A DNA stretch of 64,000 nucleotides from Streptomyces ficellus (GCF_009739905.1 NZ_CP034279.1:5952001-6016000), one strand, 5' to 3'. Positions 7,608-16,282 are shown, counted from the stretch's first letter. A program made the numbers and translations. The notes: generated by a model from the sequence alone, not told the origin.

Positions 7608-8398
7608 CGGCGGTGGAGCTGCTCGACCTGCTCGCCAAGGGTGAGCTGACGGTACGCGGCCAGGTTCGCGAGGCGTCCAACGCGGTGCTGTTCTGTTCGG
7701 TCGCGTACGAGGGCCGGGAGGCCGACTGCGTGTACAAGCCCGTCGCGGGCGAGCGGCCCCTGTGGGACTTCCCCGACGGGAACCTGGCGCAGCGGGAGGT
7801 CGCGGCGTACGAGGTGTCGGAGGCGACCGGGTGGGGCCTGGTCCCGCCGACCGTGCTCCGTGACGGCCCGTTCGGGCCGGGCATGGTGCAGCTGTGGATC
7901 GAGGGCGACCCGTCCGCCGCGCTCCTGGCGCTCGTCGAGGACGAGGAGCCGGGGGAGGGCTGGAAGGCGGTGGGGTTCGCGGACGTGGGCGAGGACCGTA
8001 CCGCCCTGCTGGTGCACGCCGACGACGTACGCCTGCGGCGGCTCGCCGTGCTCGACGCGGTGATCAACAACGGGGACCGCAAGGGCGGCCACCTGCTGCC
8101 CGCCCCGGACGGCCGGCTGTACGCCATCGACCACGGCGTGACCTTCAACGAGGACGACAAGCTGCGCACGCTCCTGTGGGGCTGGGCGGGCGAGCCGCTC
8201 CCGGAGGAGGCCCTGGACGTCCTGGCCCGCCTGGAAGCCGCCCTGGCGCCCGACGCGCCCCTCGCCGCCCGCCTCGCGGAGCTGATCACCCCGGCGGAGG
8301 TCGGGGCGGCGCGCTCCCGGGTTGCCGCCCTGCGCACCACGGGCCGCCATCCCGAGCCGTCGGGCCAGTGGCCCGCCATCCCCTGGCCGCCGGTCTGA
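7571..8398 (+). CDS. SCO1664-family PI3/PI4-kinase-like protein
   Basis: 275 residues. The fold is hinted at by kinase-like signatures of the PI3/4-kinase clan: a lysine in ADCVYKPVAGERPLWDF (K56), the catalytic-loop-like AVINNGDRKGGH (residues 164-174; N167, D169, H174) and the metal-binding AIDHGVTFNED (D187). Start at 7571 is supported by GGAAGGA just upstream. Target unknown: a phosphoinositide, a sugar or a protein are all possible. It overlaps the DUF3090 gene and lies 128 bases before mshC, so a link with mycothiol or inositol metabolism is plausible but unproven. Confidence 0.8.
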   Translation: MPAPERIPPGGLTAVELLDLLAKGELTVRGQVREASNAVLFCSVAYEGREADCVYKPVAGERPLWDFPDGNLAQREVAAYEVSEATGWGLVPPTVLRDGPFGPGMVQLWIEGDPSAALLALVEDEEPGEGWKAVGFADVGEDRTALLVHADDVRLRRLAVLDAVINNGDRKGGHLLPAPDGRLYAIDHGVTFNEDDKLRTLLWGWAGEPLPEEALDVLARLEAALAPDAPLAARLAELITPAEVGAARSRVAALRTTGRHPEPSGQWPAIPWPPV

Positions 8399-8514
8399 CG
8401 CCGTTCCCCCACGTGCGCGGGCCGGTGTCCGACGCACAGGTCGGGTGATCGCGCAAGAGGGCTTATCCGGTCATCATTTCCGCATCCGGTTCGTATCCGG
8501 AACAGGCATCCGGT

Positions 8515-8520
8515 TACGCT
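8515..8520 (+). promoter_or_regulatory. -10 hexamer TACGCT of leaderless mshC
   Basis: TACGCT ends exactly 6 bases before the ATG at 8527; no ribosome-binding site is visible. Confidence 0.5.
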
Positions 8521-8526
8521 CGTGAC

Positions 8527-9756
8527 ATGCATGCCTGGCCCGCTTCTGAGGTCCCCGCCCTGCCCGGCAAGGGCCGCGACCTCCGGATCCACGACACCGC
8601 GACCGGTGGACGAGTGACCCTCGACCCCGGCCCCGTCGCCCGTATCTACGTCTGCGGCATCACGCCGTACGACGCGACCCACCTCGGTCACGCGGCGACC
8701 TACAACGCGTTCGACCTCGTTCAGCGCGTGTGGCTCGACACCAAGCGGCAGGTCCACTACGTCCAGAACGTCACCGACGTGGACGACCCGCTCCTGGAGC
8801 GGGCGATTCGCGACAACATCGACTGGGACAGCCTCGCCGAGCGTGAGACGTCACTGTTCCGCGAGGACATGACCGCCCTGCGGATGCTGCCGCCCCAGCA
8901 CTACATCGGCGCCGTCGAGGCCATACCCGGCATCGTGCCGCTCGTCGAGCGGCTCCGGGACGCGGGCGCCGCGTACGAACTCGACGGCGACGTCTACTTC
9001 TCCGTCGAGGCGGACCCGCACTTCGGCGAGGTCTCGCACTACGACGCCGAGTTCATGCGGGCGCTGTCCGCCGAGCGCGGCGGCGACCCGGACCGCCCGG
9101 GCAAGAAGAACCCCCTCGACCCGATGCTGTGGATGGCCGCCCGCGAGGGCGAGCCCAGCTGGGACGGCGCGAGCCTCGGCCGTGGCCGGCCCGGCTGGCA
9201 CATCGAGTGCGTGGCGATCGCCCTGGACCACCTCGGCATGGGCTTCGACGTCCAGGGCGGCGGCTCCGACCTGGTCTTCCCGCACCACGAGATGGGCGCC
9301 TCGCACGCCCAGGCGCTGACCGGCGAGCACCCGTTCGCCAAGGCCTACGTGCACGCCGGCATGGTGGCCCTGCACGGCGAGAAGATGTCCAAGTCCAAGG
9401 GCAACCTCGTCTTCGTGTCGGCGCTGCGCCGTCAGGGCGTCGACCCGGCCGCCATCCGCCTCGCCCTGCTGTCGCACCACTACCGCGCCGACTGGGAGTG
9501 GACCGACCAGGTCCTCCAGGACGCCGTGGAGCGGCTCGACCGGTGGCGCGCCGCCGTGTCCCGCCCCGACGGGCCGCCGGCCGACACGCTGCTCGACGAG
9601 GTCCGTGAGGCCCTCGCCGACGACCTGGACGCCCCGGCCGCCCTGGCGGCCGTGGACCGCTGGGCCGCCCGCCAGGCGGCCGAAGGCGGTACGGACGAGG
9701 GCGCGCCGGGGCTCGTCTCGCGGACCGTGGACGCCCTGCTCGGCGTCGCCCTGTAG
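8527..9756 (+). CDS. mshC: L-cysteine:1D-myo-inositol 2-amino-2-deoxy-alpha-D-glucopyranoside ligase (mycothiol synthesis)
   Basis: 409 residues. Joins cysteine to GlcN-Ins with ATP, the penultimate step of mycothiol synthesis, in the cytosol. It is a paralogue of cysteinyl-tRNA synthetase: the HIGH-type motif is HLGH (52-55) in CGITPYDATHLGHAATYN with the zinc-ligand cysteine C43, and the class-I KMSKS motif (GEKMSKSKGN) is at ~286-290. The tRNA anticodon-binding extension of CysRS is largely missing, and the length and the N-terminal WPASEVPALPGKG are those of MshC. Predicted leaderless. Ends in a strong bidirectional terminator shared with the PAC2 gene. Confidence 0.96.
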   Translation: MHAWPASEVPALPGKGRDLRIHDTATGGRVTLDPGPVARIYVCGITPYDATHLGHAATYNAFDLVQRVWLDTKRQVHYVQNVTDVDDPLLERAIRDNIDWDSLAERETSLFREDMTALRMLPPQHYIGAVEAIPGIVPLVERLRDAGAAYELDGDVYFSVEADPHFGEVSHYDAEFMRALSAERGGDPDRPGKKNPLDPMLWMAAREGEPSWDGASLGRGRPGWHIECVAIALDHLGMGFDVQGGGSDLVFPHHEMGASHAQALTGEHPFAKAYVHAGMVALHGEKMSKSKGNLVFVSALRRQGVDPAAIRLALLSHHYRADWEWTDQVLQDAVERLDRWRAAVSRPDGPPADTLLDEVREALADDLDAPAALAAVDRWAARQAAEGGTDEGAPGLVSRTVDALLGVAL

Positions 9757-9787
9757 CCCGGCCCGCACCACTGCGGGCACCCGTGGA

Positions 9788-9835
9788 CGACGGGGCGGGG
9801 CGGCACCTCACCGGAGGTGCCGCCCCGCCCCGTCG
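9788..9835. terminator. Bidirectional terminator between mshC and PAC2 gene
   Basis: A perfect 22-bp GC-rich stem (CGACGGGGC... arm from 9788, loop accg at 9810-9813) sits between the convergent genes. Confidence 0.75.
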
Positions 9836-9853
9836 TGCGTCGTGCGTCGCTGC

Positions 9854-10849
9854 TCAGTCCTCGGACGTGTCCGGGGAGCCGCCCTCCGCGTCGTCCCCGC
9901 CACCGGCGCCCGGGTCCTCCGCCTTGGGCGGCTTCGGCGGGCGCGTCCGGCCGCTGGAGGTGTCGCGCAGGTACGAGCTGTCGCCGAGTTCCGTGGCGTG
10001 CCCCGGGCCGCCGTCCCGCCGCCGCAGGTACCGCTCGAACTCGCGCGCGATGGCCTCGCCCGACGCCTCGGGGAGTTCCGCGGTGTCCCGCGCCTCCTCC
10101 AGCGTCTGCACGTACTCCGCCACCTCGCTGTCCTCCGACGCCAGCTGGTCCACGCCGACCTGCCAGGCCCGCGCGTCCTCGGCCAGCTCACCCAGCGGGA
10201 TGCGCAGGTCGATCAGGTCCTCCAGCCGGTTGAGCAGCGCCAGCGTCGCCTTCGGGTTCGGCGGCTGCGACACGTAGTGCGGCACCGCCGCCCACAGGCT
10301 CACGGCGGGGACGCCCGCGTGCGTGCAGGCCTCCTGGAGGATGCCGACGATGCCCGTCGGCCCCTCGTACCGGGTCTCCTCCAGGTCCATGGTGCGCGCC
10401 AGGTCCGGGTCGGACGTGACGCCGCTGACCGGCACCGGGCGGGTGTGCGGGGTGTCGCCGAGCAGCGCGCCCAGGATCACCACCATCTCCACGCCCAGCT
10501 CGTGGGCGAAGCCGAGCAGCTCGTTGCAGAACGAGCGCCAGCGCATCGACGGTTCGATGCCGCGGACCAGCACCAGGTCGCGCGGCTTCTCGCCGCCGAT
10601 CCGGACCACCGAGAGCCGGGTGGTCGGCCAGGTGATCTTCCGTACCCCGCCGTCCAGGTACACCGTGGGCCGGTTGACCTGGAAGTCGTAGTAGTCCTCG
10701 GCGTCGAGCGCCGCGAACACCTCGCCCTTCCATTCCCGTTCCAGGTGCGCGACCGCGGTGGAGGCGGCGTCGCCGGCGTCGTTCCAGCCCTCGAACGCGG
10801 CCACCATGACCGGGTCGATCAGCTCGGGAACCCCCTCGAGCTCGATCAC
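9854..10849 (-). CDS. PAC2 family protein
   Basis: 331 residues. PAC2 (proteasome assembly chaperone 2-like) domain: VAAFEGWNDAGDAASTAVAH near residues 15-34, FQVNRPTVYLDGG, LGALLGDTPHTRPVPV (~125-140) and GPTGIVGILQEAC. In eukaryotes PAC2 helps assemble proteasomes; the actinobacterial role is not established, and the Pup-proteasome locus lies only 20 kb away. GTG start at 10849 with GGAAGGAGG upstream. The C-terminal ~60 residues are charged and low-complexity (RPPKPPKAEDPGAGGGDD), likely disordered. Confidence 0.88.
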   Translation of the reverse strand: MIELEGVPELIDPVMVAAFEGWNDAGDAASTAVAHLEREWKGEVFAALDAEDYYDFQVNRPTVYLDGGVRKITWPTTRLSVVRIGGEKPRDLVLVRGIEPSMRWRSFCNELLGFAHELGVEMVVILGALLGDTPHTRPVPVSGVTSDPDLARTMDLEETRYEGPTGIVGILQEACTHAGVPAVSLWAAVPHYVSQPPNPKATLALLNRLEDLIDLRIPLGELAEDARAWQVGVDQLASEDSEVAEYVQTLEEARDTAELPEASGEAIAREFERYLRRRDGGPGHATELGDSSYLRDTSSGRTRPPKPPKAEDPGAGGGDDAEGGSPDTSED

Positions 10850-11032
10850 CCAGGCCTCCTTCCGAAGTTCCGTGCGTACGGACCAACCTTAAGGCTTCCC
10901 GGGGCCCCGACCGCAGTCCCCGTGCAGGCCCGCACGCTGTACCGACCGGGAGCCACTACCCACGACGACCGGGGGGAACACGGCGGGAAGTCAGCCGATT
11001 CGTCCGGGGGTTCGCCGGTTCGCGCCCGTACG

Positions 11033-11068
11033 GCGAGGGCGGCCCCCCTCCCGGGGAGCCGCCCTCGC
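11033..11068 (-). terminator. Terminator of the glpFKD operon
   Basis: GCGAGGGCGGC (11033-11043) pairs with GCCGCCCTCGC (11058-11068), 15 bases beyond the glpD stop. Confidence 0.65.
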
Positions 11069-11083
11069 GTCGTGCGCCGGCCG

Positions 11084-12694
11084 TCAGGCCTTCTCGCCGA
11101 GCATGTCCTCGACCCTGGCGCGGATGTCGTCCGTGGCCAGGCCGCGGATCGTCAGCGTCGTACGGCGGCGCAGCACGTCGTCCGCCGTCTCGGCCCACTC
11201 GTGGTCCCGGGCGTAGGCGACCTGCGCCCAGATCTCCGGCGCGTCCGGGTGGACGCGCTCGGCCAGCCGCGGGTCGTCGTTCGCCAGGCGCGCGATCTCG
11301 AAGGAGAGCGAGCCGTAGTGGGTGGCCAGGTGGCGGGCGGTGTCGGCGGCCATGCGCGGGCCGGGCGCACCGCCGTCGACGAGCAGCCGGTGGGCGACCG
11401 CGTTCGGGTTGGCTATGCCGGGCAGCGGGAGCTTCTTCGGCAGCGCCGAGATCGGCTCCATGTCCTCGCCGAGCGGCCCGCCGGGCAGGGACGCCAGCTT
11501 GTTCATCACCGTACGGCCGATGTGGCGGAACGTCGTCCACTTGCCGCCGGCCACCGACAGCATGCCGCCGCGGCCCTCGGTGACGACCGTCTCGCGCTTC
11601 GCCTTGGAGGTGTCGCCGGGGCCGCCCGGCAGGACCCGCAGGCCCGCGAAGGAGTACGTGATCAGGTCGCGGGACAGCTGCTGGTCGCGGATGGAGAACG
11701 CGGCCTCGTCCAGGATCTGGGTGATGTCCTTCTCGTTGACGGCGACCTCGCCGGGGTCGCCCTCGTACTCCTCGTCGGTGGTGCCGAGGAGCAGCATGTC
11801 CTCCCAGGGGAGGGCGAAGGTGATGCGGTACTTGTCGATCGGGGTGGCGAGCGCGGCCTTCCAGGGGGAGGTGCGCTTGAGGACGAGGTGCGCCCCCTTG
11901 GACAGGCGGATGGAGGGGGCCGCGTTCGGGTCCTCCATCCGGCGCAGGTGGTCGACCCAGGGGCCGGTCGCGTTCAGGACGAGGCGGGCGTCGACACCGA
12001 ACTCGTCACCGCTGGTGCGGTCCCTGAGGTCGGCGCCGGTGACCCGGCCCCGGGTGAAGCGCAGGCCGGTGACCTCGGCGTGGTTGAGGACGGTGGCGCC
12101 CGCGTCGACGGCGGCGCGGACGGTCATCAGGGCCATGCGCGCGTCGTTCATCTGGTCGTCGCCGTACACGGCCACGGCCTTGAGGTTGTCGGTGCGCAGC
12201 TCCGGTACGTCCTGGGCGGCCTTGGCGGGGCTCAGGAGGTGGCCGACGCCGTCGCCGAAGGCGGAGAGCGCCGAGTACGCGAAGACGCCCGCGCCGAGCT
12301 TGGCGGCGCCGTGCGGGCCGCCCTTGTAGACCGGCAGGTAGAAGGTGAGCGGGTTCGCCAGGTGCGGGGCGACCTGGCGGGAGACCGCGCGGCGTTCGAA
12401 GTGGTTCTCCGCCACCAGCTTCACCGCGCCGGTCTGCAGGTAGCGCAGACCGCCGTGGAGGAGCTTGGAGGAGGCGGAGGAGGTGGCGCCGGCGAAGTCG
12501 CCGGCGTCCACCAGGGCCACCCGCAGCCCGGACTGCGCGGCGTGCCAGGCCGTGGAGATGCCCAGGATGCCGCCGCCGATCACCAGGAGGTCGTAGGTGG
12601 CCTTGGAGAGCTGCTCCCGCGTCTCGGCACGGCTCGGCAGGGAACCGGCAGCCGGGTGCGTCCCGAGGGAGGGGACGCTCTGCAGGGTGGTCAT
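11084..12694 (-). CDS. glpD: Glycerol-3-phosphate dehydrogenase (FAD-dependent)
   Basis: 536 residues. Oxidises sn-glycerol-3-phosphate to dihydroxyacetone phosphate, passing electrons to quinone at the membrane. The FAD-binding Rossmann motif is LLVIGGGILGISTAWHAA (~35-52); substrate-domain features include TSSASSKLLHGGLRYL (~75-90) and FALPWEDMLLLGTTDEEYEG. A C-terminal DAO_C domain follows. ATG start; its ribosome-binding site GAGGAG lies inside the end of glpK, only 6 bases away, so the two are translationally coupled. Last gene of the glycerol operon; known as gylB in S. coelicolor. Confidence 0.96.
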   Translation of the reverse strand: MTTLQSVPSLGTHPAAGSLPSRAETREQLSKATYDLLVIGGGILGISTAWHAAQSGLRVALVDAGDFAGATSSASSKLLHGGLRYLQTGAVKLVAENHFERRAVSRQVAPHLANPLTFYLPVYKGGPHGAAKLGAGVFAYSALSAFGDGVGHLLSPAKAAQDVPELRTDNLKAVAVYGDDQMNDARMALMTVRAAVDAGATVLNHAEVTGLRFTRGRVTGADLRDRTSGDEFGVDARLVLNATGPWVDHLRRMEDPNAAPSIRLSKGAHLVLKRTSPWKAALATPIDKYRITFALPWEDMLLLGTTDEEYEGDPGEVAVNEKDITQILDEAAFSIRDQQLSRDLITYSFAGLRVLPGGPGDTSKAKRETVVTEGRGGMLSVAGGKWTTFRHIGRTVMNKLASLPGGPLGEDMEPISALPKKLPLPGIANPNAVAHRLLVDGGAPGPRMAADTARHLATHYGSLSFEIARLANDDPRLAERVHPDAPEIWAQVAYARDHEWAETADDVLRRRTTLTIRGLATDDIRARVEDMLGEKA

Positions 12695-12700
12695 GTCGTT

Positions 12701-14227
12701 CTACTCCTCGTCCTCGATCCAGCCCATGGTCCGCTGCACGGCCTTGAGCCAGTTCTTGTACTCGCTGTCACGCTGGTCAGCGTCCATGCGGGGGGTCCAC
12801 TCGGCGGCCCTGCGCCAGTTGGCGCGCAGCGCGTCGGTGTCGGGCCAGAAGCCGACGGCCAGGCCGGCGGCGTAGGCGGCGCCGAGGCAGGTCGTCTCGG
12901 CGACCATGGGGCGCACCACGGGGGCGTCCACGAAGTCCGAGAGGGTCTGCATCAGCAGGTTGTTGGAGGTCATGCCGCCGTCGACCTTGAGCGCGGCCAG
13001 TTCGACGCCGGAGTCCTTCGTCATGGCGTCGGTGATCTCGCGGGTCTGCCAGGCGGTGGCCTCGAGCACGGCGCGCGCGATGTGCGCCTTGGTGACGTAC
13101 CGGGTGAGGCCGGCGATCACACCGCGGGCGTCGGAGCGCCAGTACGGGGCGAACAGGCCGGAGAAGGCCGGTACGAAGTAGGCGCCGCCGTTGTCGTCGA
13201 CCGAGGACGCGAGCGTCTCGATCTCGGCGGCGGAGTTGATCAGGCCCATCTGGTCGCGCATCCACTGCACCAGCGAGCCGGTGACGGCGATGGAGCCCTC
13301 GAGGGCGTACGCCGGGGCGTCGTCGCCGATCTTGTAGCCGACGGTGGTGATCAGGCCCGAGTACGAGTTGATGATCTTCTCGCCGGTGTTCATCAGCAGG
13401 AAGGTGCCGGTGCCGTACGTCGACTTGGCCTCGCCCTCCGCGAAGCAGGTCTGGCCGAACAGGGCCGCCTGCTGGTCGCCGAGCGCGGAGGCGACCGGGA
13501 CGCCGTCGAGGACGCCGCCCTTGACGTGGCCGTAGACCTCGGCGGAAGAACGGATCTCCGGCAGCACAGCCGCCGGGACGCCCATGGACTCCAGGATCTT
13601 CTGGTCCCACTCCATGGTGTGGAGGTTCATCAGCATGGTCCGGGAGGCGTTGGTGACGTCGGTGACGTGGTGACCGCCGTCGATACCGCCCGTGAGGTTC
13701 CAGATGACCCAGGAGTCCATGGTGCCGAAGAGGATGTCGCCGGCTTCGGCGCGCTCGCGCAGGCCCTCGACGTTGTCGAGCATCCAGCGGATCTTGGGGC
13801 CGGCGAAGTACGACGCGAGGGGCAGGCCCGTCTCGCGGCGGAAGCGGTCCTGGCCGACGTTGCGGCCGAGCTCGCGGCACAGGGCGTCGGTGCGGGTGTC
13901 CTGCCAGACGATGGCGTTGTGGACGGGCTCGCCGGTGTTCTTGTCCCACAGCAGCGTGGTCTCGCGCTGGTTGGTGATGCCGATGGCCTTGACGTCGGCG
14001 GAGGTGATGCCGGCCTTCTCGATGGCGCCGGCGACGACCTCCTGGACGTTGGTCCAGATCTCGGCGGCGTCGTGCTCGACCCAGCCCGGCTTGGGGAAGA
14101 TCTGCTCGTGCTCCTTCTGGTCGACGGAGACGATGCGCCCGTCGCGGTCGAAGACGATGCAGCGGCTGGAGGTGGTGCCCTGGTCGATGGCCGCGATGAA
14201 CGGGCCGGTGGTGTGTGCGTCGGTCAC
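12701..14227 (-). CDS. glpK: Glycerol kinase
   Basis: 508 residues. Phosphorylates glycerol to sn-glycerol-3-phosphate with ATP in the cytosol. FGGY-kinase signatures: AIDQGTTSSRCIVFD near the N-terminus, YFAGPKIRWMLDNVEG, and KVDGGMTSNNLLMQTLSDF (~400-418). GTG start at 14227 follows GGGAGCAACC. It sits between glpF and glpD (gylA of the S. coelicolor gylCABX operon). Regulated by GylR through the promoter upstream of glpF. Confidence 0.97.
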   Translation of the reverse strand: MTDAHTTGPFIAAIDQGTTSSRCIVFDRDGRIVSVDQKEHEQIFPKPGWVEHDAAEIWTNVQEVVAGAIEKAGITSADVKAIGITNQRETTLLWDKNTGEPVHNAIVWQDTRTDALCRELGRNVGQDRFRRETGLPLASYFAGPKIRWMLDNVEGLRERAEAGDILFGTMDSWVIWNLTGGIDGGHHVTDVTNASRTMLMNLHTMEWDQKILESMGVPAAVLPEIRSSAEVYGHVKGGVLDGVPVASALGDQQAALFGQTCFAEGEAKSTYGTGTFLLMNTGEKIINSYSGLITTVGYKIGDDAPAYALEGSIAVTGSLVQWMRDQMGLINSAAEIETLASSVDDNGGAYFVPAFSGLFAPYWRSDARGVIAGLTRYVTKAHIARAVLEATAWQTREITDAMTKDSGVELAALKVDGGMTSNNLLMQTLSDFVDAPVVRPMVAETTCLGAAYAAGLAVGFWPDTDALRANWRRAAEWTPRMDADQRDSEYKNWLKAVQRTMGWIEDEE

Positions 14228-14259
14228 GGTTGCTCCCGTAGGTCTGTGAGAAGGACGGC

Positions 14260-15048
14260 TCAGGCGAACGCGATGTTGTAGATACCCGCGGCGAGGGCTC
14301 CGCCGATGAGCGGACCGACGACGGGGATCCAGGCGTAGCCCCAGTCGGAGCCGCCCTTGTTCGGCAGCGGGAGCAGGGCGTGCACGATGCGCGGTCCGAG
14401 GTCACGGGCCGGGTTGATGGCGTAGCCGGTCGGGCCGCCGAGCGAGAGGCCGACGGAGACCACGACGAACGCGACCATCAGGCCACCGACCACGCCCAGG
14501 CCCTTGCCGCTGTCGTTCAGGCCCTGGGTGAGGACCGCGAGGACGAGCACCAGGGTGCCGAGTATCTCGGTGGCGAGGTTCTGCCAGACGTTGCGGATCT
14601 CGGGGCCGGTGGAGAAGACGCCGAGGACGGGGCCGGCCGTGTTCTTGGTGTCGTGGGGGCCCTCGATGGCCTTGTCGGCCGGGTCGCCCACGATCTCGCG
14701 GTCGGTCAGGTGCGCGTGGAACTGTCCGTAGTACGCGACCCAGACCAGCGCCGCGCCGATCATGGCGCCGAGGAGCTGGCCCGCGAAGTAGACGGGGACG
14801 TTGCCCCACTCACCGTCCTTGATCGCGATGCCGAGCGTCACGGCGGGGTTCAGGTGGGCGCCGGACAGGGAACCCGTCATGTAGACGGCGGTCAGGACCG
14901 CGAAGCCCCACCCGAAGGTGATGGCCAGCCAGCCGGCGTTCTGCGCCTTCGAGCGCTTGAGTACGACGGCGGCGACCACGCCACCGCCGAGCAGGATGAG
15001 TACGGCGGTACCAATGATCTCGCCGATGAAGATGTCGGAGCTGGACAC
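14260..15048 (-). CDS. glpF: Glycerol uptake facilitator (MIP/aquaglyceroporin)
   Basis: 262 residues, six membrane helices with two NPA half-helices: SGAHLNPAVTLGIAIKDG (first NPA) and YAINPARDLGPR (second). The Asp after the second NPA-R motif (NPARD) is typical of glycerol facilitators rather than water channels. It conducts glycerol across the membrane; GlpK then traps it. GTG start with AAAGGAG upstream. First structural gene of the glycerol operon; the GylR operator and a TAGAGT -10 lie 105-150 bases upstream. Confidence 0.96.
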   Translation of the reverse strand: MSSSDIFIGEIIGTAVLILLGGGVVAAVVLKRSKAQNAGWLAITFGWGFAVLTAVYMTGSLSGAHLNPAVTLGIAIKDGEWGNVPVYFAGQLLGAMIGAALVWVAYYGQFHAHLTDREIVGDPADKAIEGPHDTKNTAGPVLGVFSTGPEIRNVWQNLATEILGTLVLVLAVLTQGLNDSGKGLGVVGGLMVAFVVVSVGLSLGGPTGYAINPARDLGPRIVHALLPLPNKGGSDWGYAWIPVVGPLIGGALAAGIYNIAFA

Positions 15049-15151
15049 CCGCGACTCCTTTGTCCTTCGTCCAGGGGAAGGCGAACCCCGGGTCCCTCCG
15101 GTGGTCCGCGCCCTCAGGTGAGGGCGTTAACCGGCCTCCTGGCGTTGTCAC

Positions 15152-15157
15152 ACTCTA
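15152..15157 (-). promoter_or_regulatory. -10 hexamer TAGAGT of the glpFKD operon
   Basis: TAGAGT on the minus strand, perfect for the HrdB consensus, about 100 bases before the glpF start. The GylR operator candidate lies just upstream where the -35 should be. Confidence 0.5.
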
Positions 15158-15176
15158 GCGCGTATTGCCGGTAGGT

Positions 15177-15200
15177 GTTCGACAATGCCGACCGATGAAC
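15177..15200 (-). promoter_or_regulatory. GylR operator candidate of the glycerol operon
   Basis: On the minus strand GTTC (15197-15200) ... GCATTGTCGAAC (15177-15188). The 12-base word GCATTGTCGAAC recurs, in the same orientation, before gylR itself (16068-16079). Shared spacing to a GTTC half-site suggests a dimer site for the IclR-type regulator. Confidence 0.5.
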
Positions 15201-15282
15201 GGCAGTTTTGCCCTCGGGTAAACGTGGCGTCAAGAGTTCTGTTGGCTGAAATGCGTTCGTTACCGATGATGCGCCCGACGTG

Positions 15283-16047
15283 TCAGAAGCGCCCGGCGCC
15301 CAGATCCCGGGACACCGCGCGGGCGCAGTCCCGCACCGCCGCGACCAGCTCCTGGCGCAGCTCGCCGTCGTCGCAGACTCGCTCCACGGCGCCCGTGATG
15401 GCCACCGCGCCGACCGGCATCCGGCGCCGGTCGTGGATGGGCGCGGCCACCGAGGCCACCCCGTCCCAGGTCTCCTCCACGTCGGCGGCCCAGCCGCGCG
15501 CCCTGGTCAGGTCCAGGACGCCCTCGAAGTCCTCCAGGCCGGTCACGGTGCGCGGGGTGAAGGCCTCCCGCTCCACCTCCAGCGCCTCGGTGTGCGCCAC
15601 CGGGTCGTACGCCGACAGCACCTTGCCCAGGGCCGTGGAGTGCAGCGGCTGCATGGCGCCGACCTCCAGCACCTGGCGACTGTCGTCGGGCCGGAAGACG
15701 TGGTGCACCACCAGCACGCCGTGCTGGTGCAGGACCCCGAGGTGGACGCTCTCGCCGCTGGAGCGCGCCAGGTCGTCCGTCCACACCAGCGCCCGCGCCC
15801 GCAGCTCGTGCACGTCGAGGTAGCTGTTGCCGAGCCGCAGCAGCTCGGCGCCCAGCTGGTAGCGGCCCGAGGCCGGGTCCTGCTCGACGAAACCCTCGGC
15901 CTGCAGGGTGCGCAGGATGCCGTGCGCGGTGCCCTTCGCGAGGTCGAGCGACGACGCGATGTCCGACAGTCCGAGACGGCGCTCGCCGCCGGCGAGCAGT
16001 CGCAGCATCGCCGCCGCCCGCTCCAGCGACTGGATGTTCTTCGGCAT
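15283..16047 (-). CDS. gylR: Glycerol operon regulator, IclR family
   Basis: 254 residues. Winged helix-turn-helix at residues ~5-65 (SLERAAAMLRLLAGGERRLG, ASSLDLAKGTAHGILRTLQ) and an IclR effector domain (~75-250). GylR represses the glycerol operon until glycerol-3-phosphate or a related signal is present. It lies directly upstream of glpF in the same orientation, as in S. coelicolor. The ATG at 16047 follows GGGAGAAAGG. A longer in-frame reading upstream has no family resemblance. The operator-like GTTCAGCATTGTCGAAC just upstream points to autoregulation. Confidence 0.94.
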   Translation of the reverse strand: MPKNIQSLERAAAMLRLLAGGERRLGLSDIASSLDLAKGTAHGILRTLQAEGFVEQDPASGRYQLGAELLRLGNSYLDVHELRARALVWTDDLARSSGESVHLGVLHQHGVLVVHHVFRPDDSRQVLEVGAMQPLHSTALGKVLSAYDPVAHTEALEVEREAFTPRTVTGLEDFEGVLDLTRARGWAADVEETWDGVASVAAPIHDRRRMPVGAVAITGAVERVCDDGELRQELVAAVRDCARAVSRDLGAGRF

Positions 16048-16067
16048 CGCCCGGCCTTTCTCCCACA

Positions 16068-16084
16068 GTTCGACAATGCTGAAC
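16068..16084 (-). promoter_or_regulatory. GylR operator candidate before gylR
   Basis: GTTC-N9-GAAC palindrome that contains GCATTGTCGAAC, identical over 12 bases to the site upstream of glpF. It lies about 20-37 bases before the gylR ATG, next to a TAGTGT hexamer on the minus strand. Confidence 0.5.
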
Positions 16085-16180
16085 ACTATCGGTCGTTGCC
16101 GACCCTGAGCCACATCCCGGGGGCCTCCCCGGGCACCCAGCGGACGGACGACGCCGCCCCAGCATGCCGTCCACCACCTG

Positions 16181-16193
16181 GGACAAGATGTCC
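16181..16193. promoter_or_regulatory. Palindrome at the metH promoter
   Basis: GGACAAGATGTCC is a perfect 5+5 inverted repeat with a 3-base centre. It ends 19 bases before TACTCT (16213-16218), a reasonable -10 for metH, so it would cover the -35 region. Confidence 0.4.
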
Positions 16194-16282
16194 GCCCCGG
16201 CGGGTACACGGTTACTCTGGCCCGGTGCGCCTTCCCCCGAAGACGCAAAGCCGACAGCCGTCGCACTCCAGGGAGCACATCC

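Noticed and set aside
9605..14281. Plus-strand open frame of 1558 codons
   Set aside because: Runs opposite PAC2, glpD and glpK, which have clear motifs; the translation is low-complexity and typical of high-GC antisense frames.
16048..16282. Possible cobalamin or SAM riboswitch upstream of metH
   Set aside because: No B12-box or SAM-riboswitch core sequence was found by eye.
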